This document shows, piece by piece, positions 23,352 to 31,643 of a DNA stretch of 64,000 bases; position 1 is the stretch's first letter; every line of letters begins with the position of its first letter. The position numbers and the translations under genes were made by a program. Below the pieces are notes generated by a model that was not told the DNA's origin, ran no database searches, and saw only the letters and a program-made list of their open reading frames with translations. Source of the stretch: JACVRW01 sp034664085 (GTDB taxonomy: Bacteria > Actinomycetota > Thermoleophilia > Solirubrobacterales > Thermoleophilaceae); NCBI GenBank assembly GCA_034664085.1, contig JAXDII010000095.1:7562-71561 (forward strand), read 5' to 3'.

Positions 23352-24586
23352 TGGCTCGCCGCAGGGTCGACCATCTGCTGATCGGCGGCGGGCTCGCCGC
23401 CGCGAACTGCGCGCGCTGGCTGCGCGAGGAGGGCGCCGACGGGTCGGTGCTGCTCGTCGGCCGCGAGCCCGACGCGCCCTACAACCGGCCGCCGCTCTCG
23501 AAGGGCTACCTTCAGGGCAAGGAGTCACGTGAGGACGCGCTGTTTCGGCCCGACGGCTGGTGGGGCGAGCAGGACATCGAGCTGATGACCCGCACGAGCG
23601 TGATGAAGCTCGACACCGCCGAGCGCGTCGCGACGCTGTCCACGAAGGAAGAGATCGAGTTCGGCAGCGCGCTGATCGCCACCGGCGCCAACGTGCGCCG
23701 CATCCGCGCCGACGGCGCCGAGCTGGACGGCGTCCACTATCTGCGCGCCTTCGGCAACTCGGACGCGATCCGCGCCGACGCCGAGGGCGCCGGGCGCGTG
23801 GTCCTGATCGGCGGCAGCTACATCGGCTGCGAGGTGGCCGCCTCGCTCACGGCGGCCTACGGCGTCAAGTGCGCGATCGTCATGCAGGAGGAGGTCACGC
23901 TCGAGCGCCAGTTCGGCCGCGAGATCGGCAGCTTCTTCCAGGGCGTGCTGGAGGAGCACGGCGTGGAGGTGCACGGCTCCGACGAGCTGGCCCGCTTCGA
24001 GGGCTCGGACGGCCGCGTGCGCAAGGTGGTCACCGGCAACGGGCTCGAGCTCGACTGCGACCTCGTCGTGGTGGGCGCCGGCGTGATGCCCGACGTGATG
24101 CTCGCCCGGTCCGCCGGGCTAGAGCTGGGGGAGACCGGCGGCGTGAAGTGCAGCGCGCAGCTCGAGACGTCCGTGCCCGGCGTCTACGCCGCCGGCGACA
24201 TGTGCGAGTACGAGAGCCCCATCCACAACGCCCGGCTGCGGCTGGAGCACTGGGACGTCGCGTTCAACCACGGCAAGACCGCGGCGCTGAACATGCTCGG
24301 CCGGGGCGTCGAGCACGACGTGATCCCCTACTTCTTCTCCGACCTCGCCGACTGGGCTTCGTTCGAGTACGTCGGACCCGGCTCCGGCGACGTGGTGGTG
24401 CGCGGCTCGCTGGAGAGCGGCGAGTTCGCGGCCTTCTTCCTGCACGAGGACGAGGGGCACGTGGTCGCCGCGCTGTCGGTCGGCCGCTCCGACGACCTCG
24501 AGCACGCGCGCCGCTTCATCGCCGAGCGGACGAAGCCCGACGCGGGCAAGCTGGCGGACACCAGCTCGGACCTCGGCTCGCTCTAG
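23351..24586 (+). CDS. FAD-dependent pyridine-nucleotide-disulfide-type oxidoreductase
   Basis: A 411-residue two-dinucleotide-binding flavoprotein of the ferredoxin/rubredoxin-reductase and AIF-like class. The FAD motif is 'LLIGGGLAAANCARWL' (N-terminal), followed by 'YNRPPLSKGYLQG', the NAD motif 'VVLIGGSYIGCEVAASL' and the second FAD block 'VPGVYAAGDMCEYES'. No redox-active CxxC is present, so it likely passes electrons from NAD(P)H to a ferredoxin, a monooxygenase or a quinone. The partner is not in the window. It shares a transcript with the trkA pair (one-base overlap) and ends six bases from the convergent methyltransferase. Confidence 0.9.
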   Translation: MARRRVDHLLIGGGLAAANCARWLREEGADGSVLLVGREPDAPYNRPPLSKGYLQGKESREDALFRPDGWWGEQDIELMTRTSVMKLDTAERVATLSTKEEIEFGSALIATGANVRRIRADGAELDGVHYLRAFGNSDAIRADAEGAGRVVLIGGSYIGCEVAASLTAAYGVKCAIVMQEEVTLERQFGREIGSFFQGVLEEHGVEVHGSDELARFEGSDGRVRKVVTGNGLELDCDLVVVGAGVMPDVMLARSAGLELGETGGVKCSAQLETSVPGVYAAGDMCEYESPIHNARLRLEHWDVAFNHGKTAALNMLGRGVEHDVIPYFFSDLADWASFEYVGPGSGDVVVRGSLESGEFAAFFLHEDEGHVVAALSVGRSDDLEHARRFIAERTKPDAGKLADTSSDLGSL

Positions 24587-24591
24587 CCGCT

Positions 24592-25173
24592 TCAGGCGGA
24601 GGCTGCGATCACGGCGAGGTCGCCCTCGGCCCAGCGCAGCTCGGGCCGCAGGCCCGCCTCGCTCAGCCAGGCGGCCAGCGTCTCGAGGCGGTCGGGAAAG
24701 TCCACCGCGGGGTCCAATGGGGCCGGCCGGGCGACTGGCGCGTCCGGCACCACGACGTCGGCCATCACGAAGCGCCCGCCCGGCGCGAGGCGTTCGCCGA
24801 CGCGCCGGAACAGGCCGGCCTTGCCGGGCCCGTCGAGGTGGTGCACGGCGAGGGCGGAGACGACCAGGTCGAACAGTCCGTCGGGCAGCGGGTCCTCGAG
24901 ACGCCCGAGCAGCAGCTCCGCACGCCCGCCGAGAGCGGCTGTGGCCACCTTCAGCATGTCGGCGCTCGCATCGAGGCCCACGGCCGCCGCACCGGGGTGC
25001 GCCTGCAGGCAGCGGCGCGTCGTCTCGCCCGTCCCGACACCGATGTCCAGCAGACGGGCGACGGTGAGATCCGCAGTGGCGAGCACCAGCTCGTCGTGCA
25101 GGCGGTCGTATAGCGGCAGCGCCTCGCGCATCAGGGCCAGGTACTGAGCCGGAGCGTCGTGGTACTGAGCCAC
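24592..25173 (-). CDS. Class I SAM-dependent methyltransferase
   Basis: A 193-residue methyltransferase. The SAM motif I is 'LLDIGVGTGETTRRCL' (~41-56), motif II 'AVGLDASADML', and the post-I/IV region 'FDLVVSALAVHHLDGPGK', with 'LAPGGRFVMADVVVP' following. The 'HH' after motif IV is typical of UbiE/COQ5-like small-molecule methyltransferases. Substrate unknown. The GTG start has TAGTCT six bases upstream and no ribosome site, and it is divergent from the MpaB gene. Confidence 0.9.
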   Translation of the reverse strand: MAQYHDAPAQYLALMREALPLYDRLHDELVLATADLTVARLLDIGVGTGETTRRCLQAHPGAAAVGLDASADMLKVATAALGGRAELLLGRLEDPLPDGLFDLVVSALAVHHLDGPGKAGLFRRVGERLAPGGRFVMADVVVPDAPVARPAPLDPAVDFPDRLETLAAWLSEAGLRPELRWAEGDLAVIAASA

Positions 25174-25179
25174 GGCGCG

Positions 25180-25185
25180 AGACTA
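25180..25185 (-). promoter_or_regulatory. Putative -10 box TAGTCT for the methyltransferase
   Basis: On the minus strand TAGTCT is followed by 6 bases and the GTG at 25173, without a Shine-Dalgarno site. Same arrangement as at 6330. Confidence 0.4.
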
Positions 25186-25215
25186 CGCGGCGCGCCTGCT
25201 AGACCCAGTGGGGCG

Positions 25216-26031
25216 ATGAGCCGATCCCCCAGGGCCAGCTACTTCGACGACGCATCGATGCTGCGCCGCGTGCACCGCGAGCGCGCCGTGGCGCTGAGCG
25301 GCCCCCGCGCGCTGCTGATGCAGGCCGCCCACCCGCTGGCGGTGGCGGGGCTGCTGGCGCACACGACGGCGCTGGACGAGCCCTACAAGCGCCTGGCGCG
25401 GACGGCCACGGTGCTGCACACGATCGGCTTCGGCTCGCGCGACGACGCCAACCGGGTCGCACGGGGCGTGCGCGGCATGCACCTGCAGGTGAAGGGGCGG
25501 CTGCGCCAGCCCGCCGGGGCCTACCCGGTGGGGACGGAGTACCGCGCGGACGATCCCGACCTGCTGCTGTGGGTCCTGTTCACGCTGGCCGACTCGGGCC
25601 AGGCGGTGTACCGCACCTGCGTCGGTGCGCTGTCGCGCGAGGAGCAGGCCGCCTACTGGAAGGACTACCGCACGATCGGGCGCCTGTTCGGGCTGCGCGC
25701 CGACGAGATGCCGCGCACGCTTGCCGACCTGGACGACTACCGCCGCTCGATGCTCGAGGGCGACGAGCTGCACGTGACCGACTGGGCGCGCGAGCGCGCC
25801 CGCACGATCGTGCTGGACCCGCCGGTGCCGCTGGCCGCCCGGCCGCTCGTGGAAGCCGTCAACTTCGTGACGATCGCCCTCCTGCCCGACCGGATCCGCG
25901 ACGAGTACGGGTTCTCGCCGCTGCCGCCCGCCTTCGTGCGCAAGGCGGTGGTGCGTGCGGGCGGCGCGTACGTCAAGCGCGCGGTGCTGCCGCTGCTGCC
26001 GGCGCGCTTGAGGCTGAGTCCGGCGGCCTGA
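25216..26031 (+). CDS. Oxygenase MpaB family (DUF2236) protein
   Basis: A 271-residue all-helical protein of the MpaB/DUF2236 family, whose members bind b-type heme and include fungal MpaB and latex-clearing proteins. Family features are 'RERAVALSGPRALLMQAAHPLAVAGL' near the N-terminus (His as candidate ligand), 'LHTIGFGSRDDANRVARGVRGMH', 'DPDLLLWVLFTLADSG' and 'YWKDYRTIGRLFGL'. No signal peptide is visible. Substrate and reaction are unknown. The ATG at 25216 is chosen because homology starts soon after it. It ends ten bases before a tRNA on the other strand. Confidence 0.88.
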   Translation: MSRSPRASYFDDASMLRRVHRERAVALSGPRALLMQAAHPLAVAGLLAHTTALDEPYKRLARTATVLHTIGFGSRDDANRVARGVRGMHLQVKGRLRQPAGAYPVGTEYRADDPDLLLWVLFTLADSGQAVYRTCVGALSREEQAAYWKDYRTIGRLFGLRADEMPRTLADLDDYRRSMLEGDELHVTDWARERARTIVLDPPVPLAARPLVEAVNFVTIALLPDRIRDEYGFSPLPPAFVRKAVVRAGGAYVKRAVLPLLPARLRLSPAA

Positions 26032-26040
26032 GCGGCCCTA

Positions 26041-26111
26041 CTGGGGAGCAGGGACTCGAACCCCGATAACCAGCTCCAGAGGCTGGCGTCTTGCCATTAG
26101 ACGACTCCCCA
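26041..26111 (-). tRNA. tRNA-Gln (anticodon CUG)
   Basis: On the minus strand a full cloverleaf folds. The acceptor stem is TGGGGAG/CTCCCCA with discriminator G. The D arm is GTC-loop-GAC, the anticodon stem CCAGC/GCTGG with loop CTCTGGA giving anticodon CTG (reads CAG, Gln), and the T arm CGGGG-TTCGAAC-CCCTG. The length is 71 bases. The 3' CCA is not encoded. Confidence 0.95.
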
Positions 26112-26133
26112 ATCGGTCGAAAGGATAGAGGCC

Positions 26134-27816
26134 CTAGCCTCGCTCGACCTTCACGCGCACGCGCAGCCGCGTGCGCTTCCCGCGGGTGTCGGTCATCGTG
26201 ACCGGCACCACCACGGTGCGGGGGAGCTTGCCCTTGGTGCGCCGCAGGCCGCGCCAGACGATCTTGACGCGGCGGGCGCCCTTGCCGAGCTTGGGCCGGA
26301 TCGCGCCGCGCGCCCGCTTCGTCTTCATGGCCTTGCCGTTCACGCGGATGCTCGGGGCGCTGCGTCCGGCGCGCAGGCGCTTGGGAAGCGCCACGCGCGC
26401 ACGCTTGATGTCGGGGCCGACGCGGGCAGCCTGCAGCACCGCGGCGAGGGTGAAGCGGTTGCGCTTCCTGGTCAGCCTGATGCTCGCGAGCGGGTCGCAG
26501 CCGGGCGTGGCGAGGTCCTGCCGGAACTCGCGCAGCTTGCCCGAGTGCGACGTCAGCTTCACCGCGATCGCCGTAGGCGTTCCCGGGGCGCAGAGGTTGT
26601 CCCTCAGCTGCACCGGCCCGAACTTCCCGCCGTCGAAGCGCAGGGTGAAGCTGCGCAGCGGCAGGTCCGGGTTCGTCGCAAAGATGTTGCGCAGGCCAGC
26701 GGCCGCCGTCTCGATCGTGGCGTCGATGCGCAGGTCCACGGGGGGCGGCAGCACGACGATCAGGCCGGGCAGGGGAGAGGGCGTGTTCAGCGCCAGGTAG
26801 ACGGGGCCGGACACCGGCTCGGCCTGGAGCGGCGAGTCGATGATCGCCGTGCCCACGCGTGAGCTCTCGGGGCACGCCGTGGCGGCCGCCTGCGCCCGCG
26901 AGCAGGCTCGCGAGACCACGGCGAGGTTCGGCTGCAGCGAGCGCGGCAGGGTCACCTCGGCGCGATTCAGCGCCGCGTCCTCGGGGTCGAAGTTGAGCGT
27001 GGTCGACAGCGGCGGGAAGTCGCCCTTGCCGGTTGCGCCCGGGGCGCCGAGCGTGCCCTCGGCGGTCGGAGCGAACTCGAGCGCCTCGCAGCCGGTCGGC
27101 ACGAACCCGTAGGCGCGCTCGGAGAAGGCCGCCGGCAGATCGTAGGAGTTGATGCGCGTGAGCGAGTTGGCAGGGGCACACGACGTCGGCATGCGCATGA
27201 ACGTCCCGCGGCTGGCCTCGCCGAGGAAGGTGAGGCGCACGGCCGTGATCTGGATGTTGAGCCCGTCCTGCTCGCGCGGCTGGTCGGCGAACACCGATTC
27301 CAGACCGATGCCGTCCGCTCCTGGCCGCAGGTACACGGGCGACTCGAGGTAGACCGGCGGCAGCGACTGGGGCAGCGGCGGCGGCAGCTCGAACGGCTGC
27401 AGCTTGAGCCCGAGGCGGGCCGGCTCGGAGCCGAGCGGGCGCAGGTTGTAGACGGTCCCGTTGATGTGCTGGTCGGGCAGCGACAGCGCCGGTGGCGCGG
27501 GGTGGATCGTCGCGGTCACCTGCACGGTGCCGACCCTGGCGCTCGCCGGACAGCCGGCAGACGAGCGCAGCTGGTCGCGCGAGCACAGGGTGGCGCTCTG
27601 CGGATTGCCGAGCAGGCCGGGGGCGAGGCGAACGAACGTGTCCTTGACGTCGTCGGTGGCCGACGAGTAGGACATTCGCTGGAAGAGGGTCACGGACGGA
27701 TGCGAGCCCGCCTGGAGGCTCGACGGCGTGACGGTGAACTCCTCGAGCGTGACTGCCCCGAACGCGGACGCGGGCAGTGCGAGCAGCACGGCGAAAGCCA
27801 GTCCGAGGCGCCTCAC
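26134..27816 (-). CDS. Large secreted beta-rich protein, function unknown
   Basis: A 560-residue protein with a signal peptide ('LGLAFAVLLALPASAFGA', residues ~4-21). The mature part has repeated blocks containing Cys pairs, such as 'CSRDQLRSSAGCPASARVGT' and later 'CSRAQAAATACPESSRVGTA', so it contains at least two related ~200-residue modules. The last ~120 residues are a Lys/Arg-rich beta domain. This domain style is common in secreted proteins of Solirubrobacterales (from memory). GTG 27816 is chosen because TATCTT lies seven bases upstream and homology with signal peptides starts there. Function unknown; a cell-surface role is likely. Confidence 0.75.
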   Translation of the reverse strand: MRRLGLAFAVLLALPASAFGAVTLEEFTVTPSSLQAGSHPSVTLFQRMSYSSATDDVKDTFVRLAPGLLGNPQSATLCSRDQLRSSAGCPASARVGTVQVTATIHPAPPALSLPDQHINGTVYNLRPLGSEPARLGLKLQPFELPPPLPQSLPPVYLESPVYLRPGADGIGLESVFADQPREQDGLNIQITAVRLTFLGEASRGTFMRMPTSCAPANSLTRINSYDLPAAFSERAYGFVPTGCEALEFAPTAEGTLGAPGATGKGDFPPLSTTLNFDPEDAALNRAEVTLPRSLQPNLAVVSRACSRAQAAATACPESSRVGTAIIDSPLQAEPVSGPVYLALNTPSPLPGLIVVLPPPVDLRIDATIETAAAGLRNIFATNPDLPLRSFTLRFDGGKFGPVQLRDNLCAPGTPTAIAVKLTSHSGKLREFRQDLATPGCDPLASIRLTRKRNRFTLAAVLQAARVGPDIKRARVALPKRLRAGRSAPSIRVNGKAMKTKRARGAIRPKLGKGARRVKIVWRGLRRTKGKLPRTVVVPVTMTDTRGKRTRLRVRVKVERG

Positions 27817-27823
27817 GGCCGGC

Positions 27824-27829
27824 AAGATA
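27824..27829 (-). promoter_or_regulatory. Putative -10 box TATCTT for the large secreted protein
   Basis: Minus strand TATCTT, 7 bases, GTG at 27816; no ribosome site. It is the best -10 match (TATAAT-like) among the leaderless-type starts in this window. Confidence 0.45.
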
Positions 27830-27862
27830 GATGGAAACGCGTTTCGGTGCTGCGCTGGTGCG

Positions 27863-29605
27863 TCAGGCGACCGACTGATTTGCCCAGTCGCGGTAGAGCC
27901 GGGCATAGGCGCCGCGCGCCTCGAGCAGTTCTTCATGCGTTCCCTGCTCGACGATTCGGGCCCGGTCCAAAACTACGATGCGCCCTGCTCCACGAATGGT
28001 CGATAGGCGGTGGGCGATGACCAGGGCTGTGCGGCCCGCCAGCAGGCGCCGCAGGCCGCGCTCGATTTGCGCCTCGGTGCGCACGTCCACGTTCGACGTC
28101 GCTTCGTCGAGGATCAGGATGCGCGGGTCCGCGGCGGCGGCGCGCGCGAAGGCCACCAGCTGCCGCTGTCCGGCGGAGAGCTGTCCGCCGCGCTCGCCGA
28201 CCTCGGCGTCGTAGCCCTCCGGCAGCCGCTCGATGAACTCGTGCGCGCCGACGGCCTGTGCGGCCTCGCGCACGTCGTCGTCGGTGGCGTCGGGGCGGCC
28301 GAACGCGATGTTGTCGCGGATCGTGCCCGAGAACAGGAAGCCCTCCTGCGGCACGATGCCGAGCTGCGAGCGCAGCGAGTGCTCGGTCACGTCGCGCAGG
28401 TCGTGGCCGTCCACGCGCACGCTGCCGTGATCGGGGTCGTAGAAGCGGGCCACGAGCTTCGCCAGCGTCGACTTGCCCGCGCCGGTGGCGCCGACCAGTG
28501 CGACCGTCTGGCCCGGCGGGATGTGCAGGTCCACCTCGCACAGCGCGGGCGCCTCGCCGCCGTACGAGAAGCTCACGTCGTCGAACTCGATCTCCCCGCG
28601 CACGCGCGGCAGCACGAGCGCGCCGGGCTTGTCGCCCAGGTCGGGCTCCTCGTCGAGCAGCTCGAAGATCTTGTCGAGCGCCGCCATGCCGGCCTGGTAG
28701 GTCGTGTAGAGCTGGGAGAGCGACTGGATCGGGTCGAAGAAGCTCTGGAGGTAGAAGACGAACGAGGCGAGGACGCCGATCGTCACGGCGCTGTCGCCGT
28801 CCAGCACCTGGTTGCCGCCGTAGAGCAGGATCGCGGCCGTGGCCACCGCCGACAGCAGCTCGACCGAGGGGAAGTAGGCGGCGTTCAGGTAGACCGTCTT
28901 CATGTTCACCGCGCGGTGCTCGTCGTTGAGCTCGGCGAAGCGCGTGCGGTGGCGGTGCTCCTGGCCGAAGGCGCGCACCACTCGCACCCCCGACAGCGTC
29001 TCCTGCAGGTAGGCCGTGACCGCGGCGATCTTCTCGCGGGTGAGCCGGTACGCGCCGCTGGAGGCCAGCCTGAAGGCGATGCTGCCGAGGAACAGCACCG
29101 GGAAGGTCAGGAACGTGACGAGCGCGAGGCTGGGGTCGAGCACGACCAGGATCGCCGCCGTGCCGATCAGGGTGAGCGTGGACGAGAACAGCGTCTGGAT
29201 GCCCTCGGTCACGAGCTGGTCGAGCGCCTGCACGTCGTTGGTGATGCGCGAGATCAGCACGCCGGTCTTGTTGCGCGAGTAGAACCCGATCGACAGCCGC
29301 TGGAGGTGCTCGAACAGCTCGACGCGCAGGTCCTGGAGCGCGCGCTGGCCGACCCAGTTGATCAGGTAGGTCTGCACGTAGGTGGCGCCCCAGTTGATCA
29401 GCGCCGCGGCCACGAACGCGACCAGCACCTTCGTCAGGACCCCGGTGTCCTGGCTGTGGATGCCCTCGTCGATCGCGACTCCGGCGAGGTACGGCGGCAC
29501 CAGCGCGGCGCCGGTGGCGACCCAGAGCGCGGCCAGCATCAGCAGCACGCGCCCGCGGTAGGGGCGCAGCAGGCTGATCAGGTGGCGCAGCCGGCGGTTC
29601 CTCAC
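27863..29605 (-). CDS. ABC exporter half-transporter, consensus ATPase site
   Basis: A 580-residue fusion of a six-helix exporter membrane domain (residues ~15-310) and an ATPase domain. Walker A is 'GATGAGKSTLAK', Walker B 'ILILDEATSNVD' with the catalytic Glu, and the signature is altered to 'LSAGQRQLVAFARA' (usually LSGGQ). The D-loop and 'VIAHRLSTIRGA' H-loop are present. It resembles multidrug/lipid exporters of the MdlB/BmrCD type. The GTG start overlaps the stop of the partner gene (GTGA), so a heterodimer is expected. Confidence 0.93.
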   Translation of the reverse strand: MRNRRLRHLISLLRPYRGRVLLMLAALWVATGAALVPPYLAGVAIDEGIHSQDTGVLTKVLVAFVAAALINWGATYVQTYLINWVGQRALQDLRVELFEHLQRLSIGFYSRNKTGVLISRITNDVQALDQLVTEGIQTLFSSTLTLIGTAAILVVLDPSLALVTFLTFPVLFLGSIAFRLASSGAYRLTREKIAAVTAYLQETLSGVRVVRAFGQEHRHRTRFAELNDEHRAVNMKTVYLNAAYFPSVELLSAVATAAILLYGGNQVLDGDSAVTIGVLASFVFYLQSFFDPIQSLSQLYTTYQAGMAALDKIFELLDEEPDLGDKPGALVLPRVRGEIEFDDVSFSYGGEAPALCEVDLHIPPGQTVALVGATGAGKSTLAKLVARFYDPDHGSVRVDGHDLRDVTEHSLRSQLGIVPQEGFLFSGTIRDNIAFGRPDATDDDVREAAQAVGAHEFIERLPEGYDAEVGERGGQLSAGQRQLVAFARAAAADPRILILDEATSNVDVRTEAQIERGLRRLLAGRTALVIAHRLSTIRGAGRIVVLDRARIVEQGTHEELLEARGAYARLYRDWANQSVA

Positions 29606-31365
29606 AGCCCGGCCACCTCCCGCTCGGGATCCTCGCGCGTGAGGAACACCTGGTCGGGCAGGCCCTTCTCGGCGATCTCGCGATAGAGCGGCGACTCCTC
29701 GAGCAGCTCCTCGTGCGTGCCGCGAGCGGCGACCACCCCGTCCTCCAGCACGACGACCTCGTCGGCGAGCGCGATCGTGGACAGGCGGTGGGCGATCACG
29801 AACGTGGTGCGCCCCTCCATCACCTCTGCGAGCGCCGACTTGATCTGGCTCTCGGTGGTGGCGTCCACGCTGGAGGTGGCGTCGTCGAGGATCAGGATGC
29901 GCGGCTCGGCCAGCAGGGCGCGGGCGATCGCGACGCGCTGGCGCTGGCCGCCCGACAGGGTCAGGCCGCGCTCGCCCACGAGCGTGTCCAGCCCGTCCGG
30001 CAGGTCCTCCAGCAGGCCGCCCAGGCCGGCGCGCACGGCCGCGGCCACGATGGCGTCGTCGCTGGCCTCGGGCCGCGCGTAGGCGATGTTCTCGCGCAGG
30101 GACGCGGAGAACAGGAAGGCATCGTCGGAGACCAGCGCCACCTCGCGCCGCAGCGACGCCGGATCGACGTCGCGCACGTCGGCACCGTCGACCAGCACGG
30201 TGCCCGCGTCCACGTCGTAGAGGCGGGGGATCAGCATCACCAGGCTGGTCTTGCCGGATCCGGTCGGCCCGACGAGCGCGACCGTGCGCCCGGGCTCGAC
30301 CTCCAGGTCGACGTCGCGCAGGACCGGCTCGCCGCCCTCGTACGCGAAGCTCACGCCGCGCAGCTCGACCCGCCCCCCGCCAGCGGGGAGCGGGCGCGCG
30401 TCCGGCGCCGACGTCAGGCGCGGCTCGCGGTCGAGCAGCTCGAACACGCGCTGCCCGCTCGCCACGGCGCGCTGCGCCATCCCGAGCGCGATGCCGAGCA
30501 TGCGCATGGGGGAGGTGAGCATCAGCACGTACCCGTAGAAGGCCACGAACTCGCCCTCGGTGAGCTGGCCGTCGATCACCTGCTTGCCGCCCACGAAGAG
30601 CAGCGCGGCCAGGCCGAGCTGGGGCAGGAAGCCGATGAACGGCGAGTAGAACGCGCGCAGGCGTGTCGACACCATCGACTGCGTGAAGACGCGCCTGGTG
30701 GCGGCGTCGAAGCGGCGCAGCTGGCGCTCCTCCTGCGCGAACGCCTTGACCACCCGGACGCCGCCGATGTTCTCCTCGGCCTCGGCGGTCAGCTCGGCGA
30801 TGCGCTGCTGCACCTCCTGGCTGGCGGGCCGGTTGCGGCGCCCGTAGCGGAAGGCGACCCAGATCACGAAGGGCACAGGCGCCAGCGCGACCAGCGCGAG
30901 CCGGGGGTCGAGCACGAGCATCACGGCCGCCGCGATCAGGATCGTGATCGCCGACTGCAGGATGAAGATCAGGCCGTAGCCGAGGAAGAAGCGCACCGCC
31001 TGCAGGTCGACGGTCGCGCGGGACATCAGCTGCCCGGTCTGCTGCGAGTCGAAGAAGCTCAGCTCGAGCGAGTGCAGGTGCTTGTACATGCGGTTGCGCA
31101 AGTCGTACTCGACGCCGAGCGACACCTTGCCGGCCACCAGCCGGCGCGACACGCTGAAGGCGAGCCGCAGCACCCCGGCTGCGACGACGGCGAGCGCCAG
31201 CGGCCAGAGGCTGCCCCCGCCGCCGCGGATCTCGTCGACGGTGCGGCCGACGAGGTAGGGGATCAGCACGCCGGCGCCCATGGCGACGGCGGCGAGCGCA
31301 AAGGAGACGAGGACCTCGCCGCGGTACGGGCGCAGGAACCCAAGCAGTCGCCAGAACATGCGCAT
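29602..31365 (-). CDS. ABC exporter half-transporter, degenerate ATPase site
   Basis: A 587-residue partner with six helices and an ATPase domain. Walker A is 'GPTGSGKTSLVM', the signature is canonical 'LSGGQRQRVAIARAL', but Walker B reads 'ILILDDATSSVD', with Asp instead of the catalytic Glu. Combined with the altered signature of its partner, this is the hallmark of heterodimeric exporters with one degenerate site (TM287/288 and BmrCD type). The substrate is unknown; drugs or lipids are typical. ATG 31365 or the ATG two codons later may be used. A TAAAGT box and a palindrome lie upstream. Confidence 0.93.
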   Translation of the reverse strand: MRMFWRLLGFLRPYRGEVLVSFALAAVAMGAGVLIPYLVGRTVDEIRGGGGSLWPLALAVVAAGVLRLAFSVSRRLVAGKVSLGVEYDLRNRMYKHLHSLELSFFDSQQTGQLMSRATVDLQAVRFFLGYGLIFILQSAITILIAAAVMLVLDPRLALVALAPVPFVIWVAFRYGRRNRPASQEVQQRIAELTAEAEENIGGVRVVKAFAQEERQLRRFDAATRRVFTQSMVSTRLRAFYSPFIGFLPQLGLAALLFVGGKQVIDGQLTEGEFVAFYGYVLMLTSPMRMLGIALGMAQRAVASGQRVFELLDREPRLTSAPDARPLPAGGGRVELRGVSFAYEGGEPVLRDVDLEVEPGRTVALVGPTGSGKTSLVMLIPRLYDVDAGTVLVDGADVRDVDPASLRREVALVSDDAFLFSASLRENIAYARPEASDDAIVAAAVRAGLGGLLEDLPDGLDTLVGERGLTLSGGQRQRVAIARALLAEPRILILDDATSSVDATTESQIKSALAEVMEGRTTFVIAHRLSTIALADEVVVLEDGVVAARGTHEELLEESPLYREIAEKGLPDQVFLTREDPEREVAGL

Positions 31366-31374
31366 GAGGCCTTT

Positions 31375-31402
31375 ACTTTACTTTGTGAAGCAAGGTCCTT
31401 GC
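31375..31402 (-). promoter_or_regulatory. Promoter/operator candidate of the ABC exporter pair
   Basis: On the minus strand TAAAGT (31375-31380) is nine bases from the ATG at 31365. Just upstream is the perfect palindrome GCAAGG-T-CCTTGC (31390-31402) in an AT-rich patch. No good -35 box is visible. The palindrome sits where a repressor could block transcription. Confidence 0.35.
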
Positions 31403-31437
31403 AGGAGGCATCCGAGGCAGCGAGAACAGTTTCGCCA

Positions 31438-31641
31438 ATGGGCAACGCACAGGCATCGGCGATCTGTTTGAGCCAAGGCGAGCAGAGGGCGCTTGCCTCC
31501 TTCCTCGCCGGCCGCATGCCCGCGGGCCAGCTGCACGGCGAGCTGTGCCGCGCACGCGAGGCCGCACTGGCGAAGGCTGCGGCCCAGCCGGTCGCAGCCA
31601 GGCGCGCGCCCGTAGCGGCGCCGGCCCTTCAAACGGCCTAG
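31438..31641 (+). CDS. Short hypothetical protein
   Basis: A possible 67-residue protein, Ala-rich and mostly helical ('LSQGEQRALASFLAGRMPAG' then 'LHGELCRAREAALAKAAA'). It is divergent from the ABC exporter and ends two bases from the convergent TetR gene. No good ribosome site precedes the ATG and no family is recognised. The helical pattern and lack of other coding content make it plausible but unproven. Confidence 0.4.
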   Translation: MGNAQASAICLSQGEQRALASFLAGRMPAGQLHGELCRAREAALAKAAAQPVAARRAPVAAPALQTA

Positions 31642-31643
31642 CG

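Noticed and set aside
20172..23528. A 1118-codon minus-strand frame opposite the APC and TrkA genes
   Set aside because: Same low-complexity mirror composition; the plus strand carries four recognisable genes here.
28010..31641. Long plus-strand frames opposite the ABC exporter pair
   Set aside because: They are antisense shadows of strongly supported ABC genes. Only the last 67 codons (31438-31641), outside those genes, were kept as a weak small gene.
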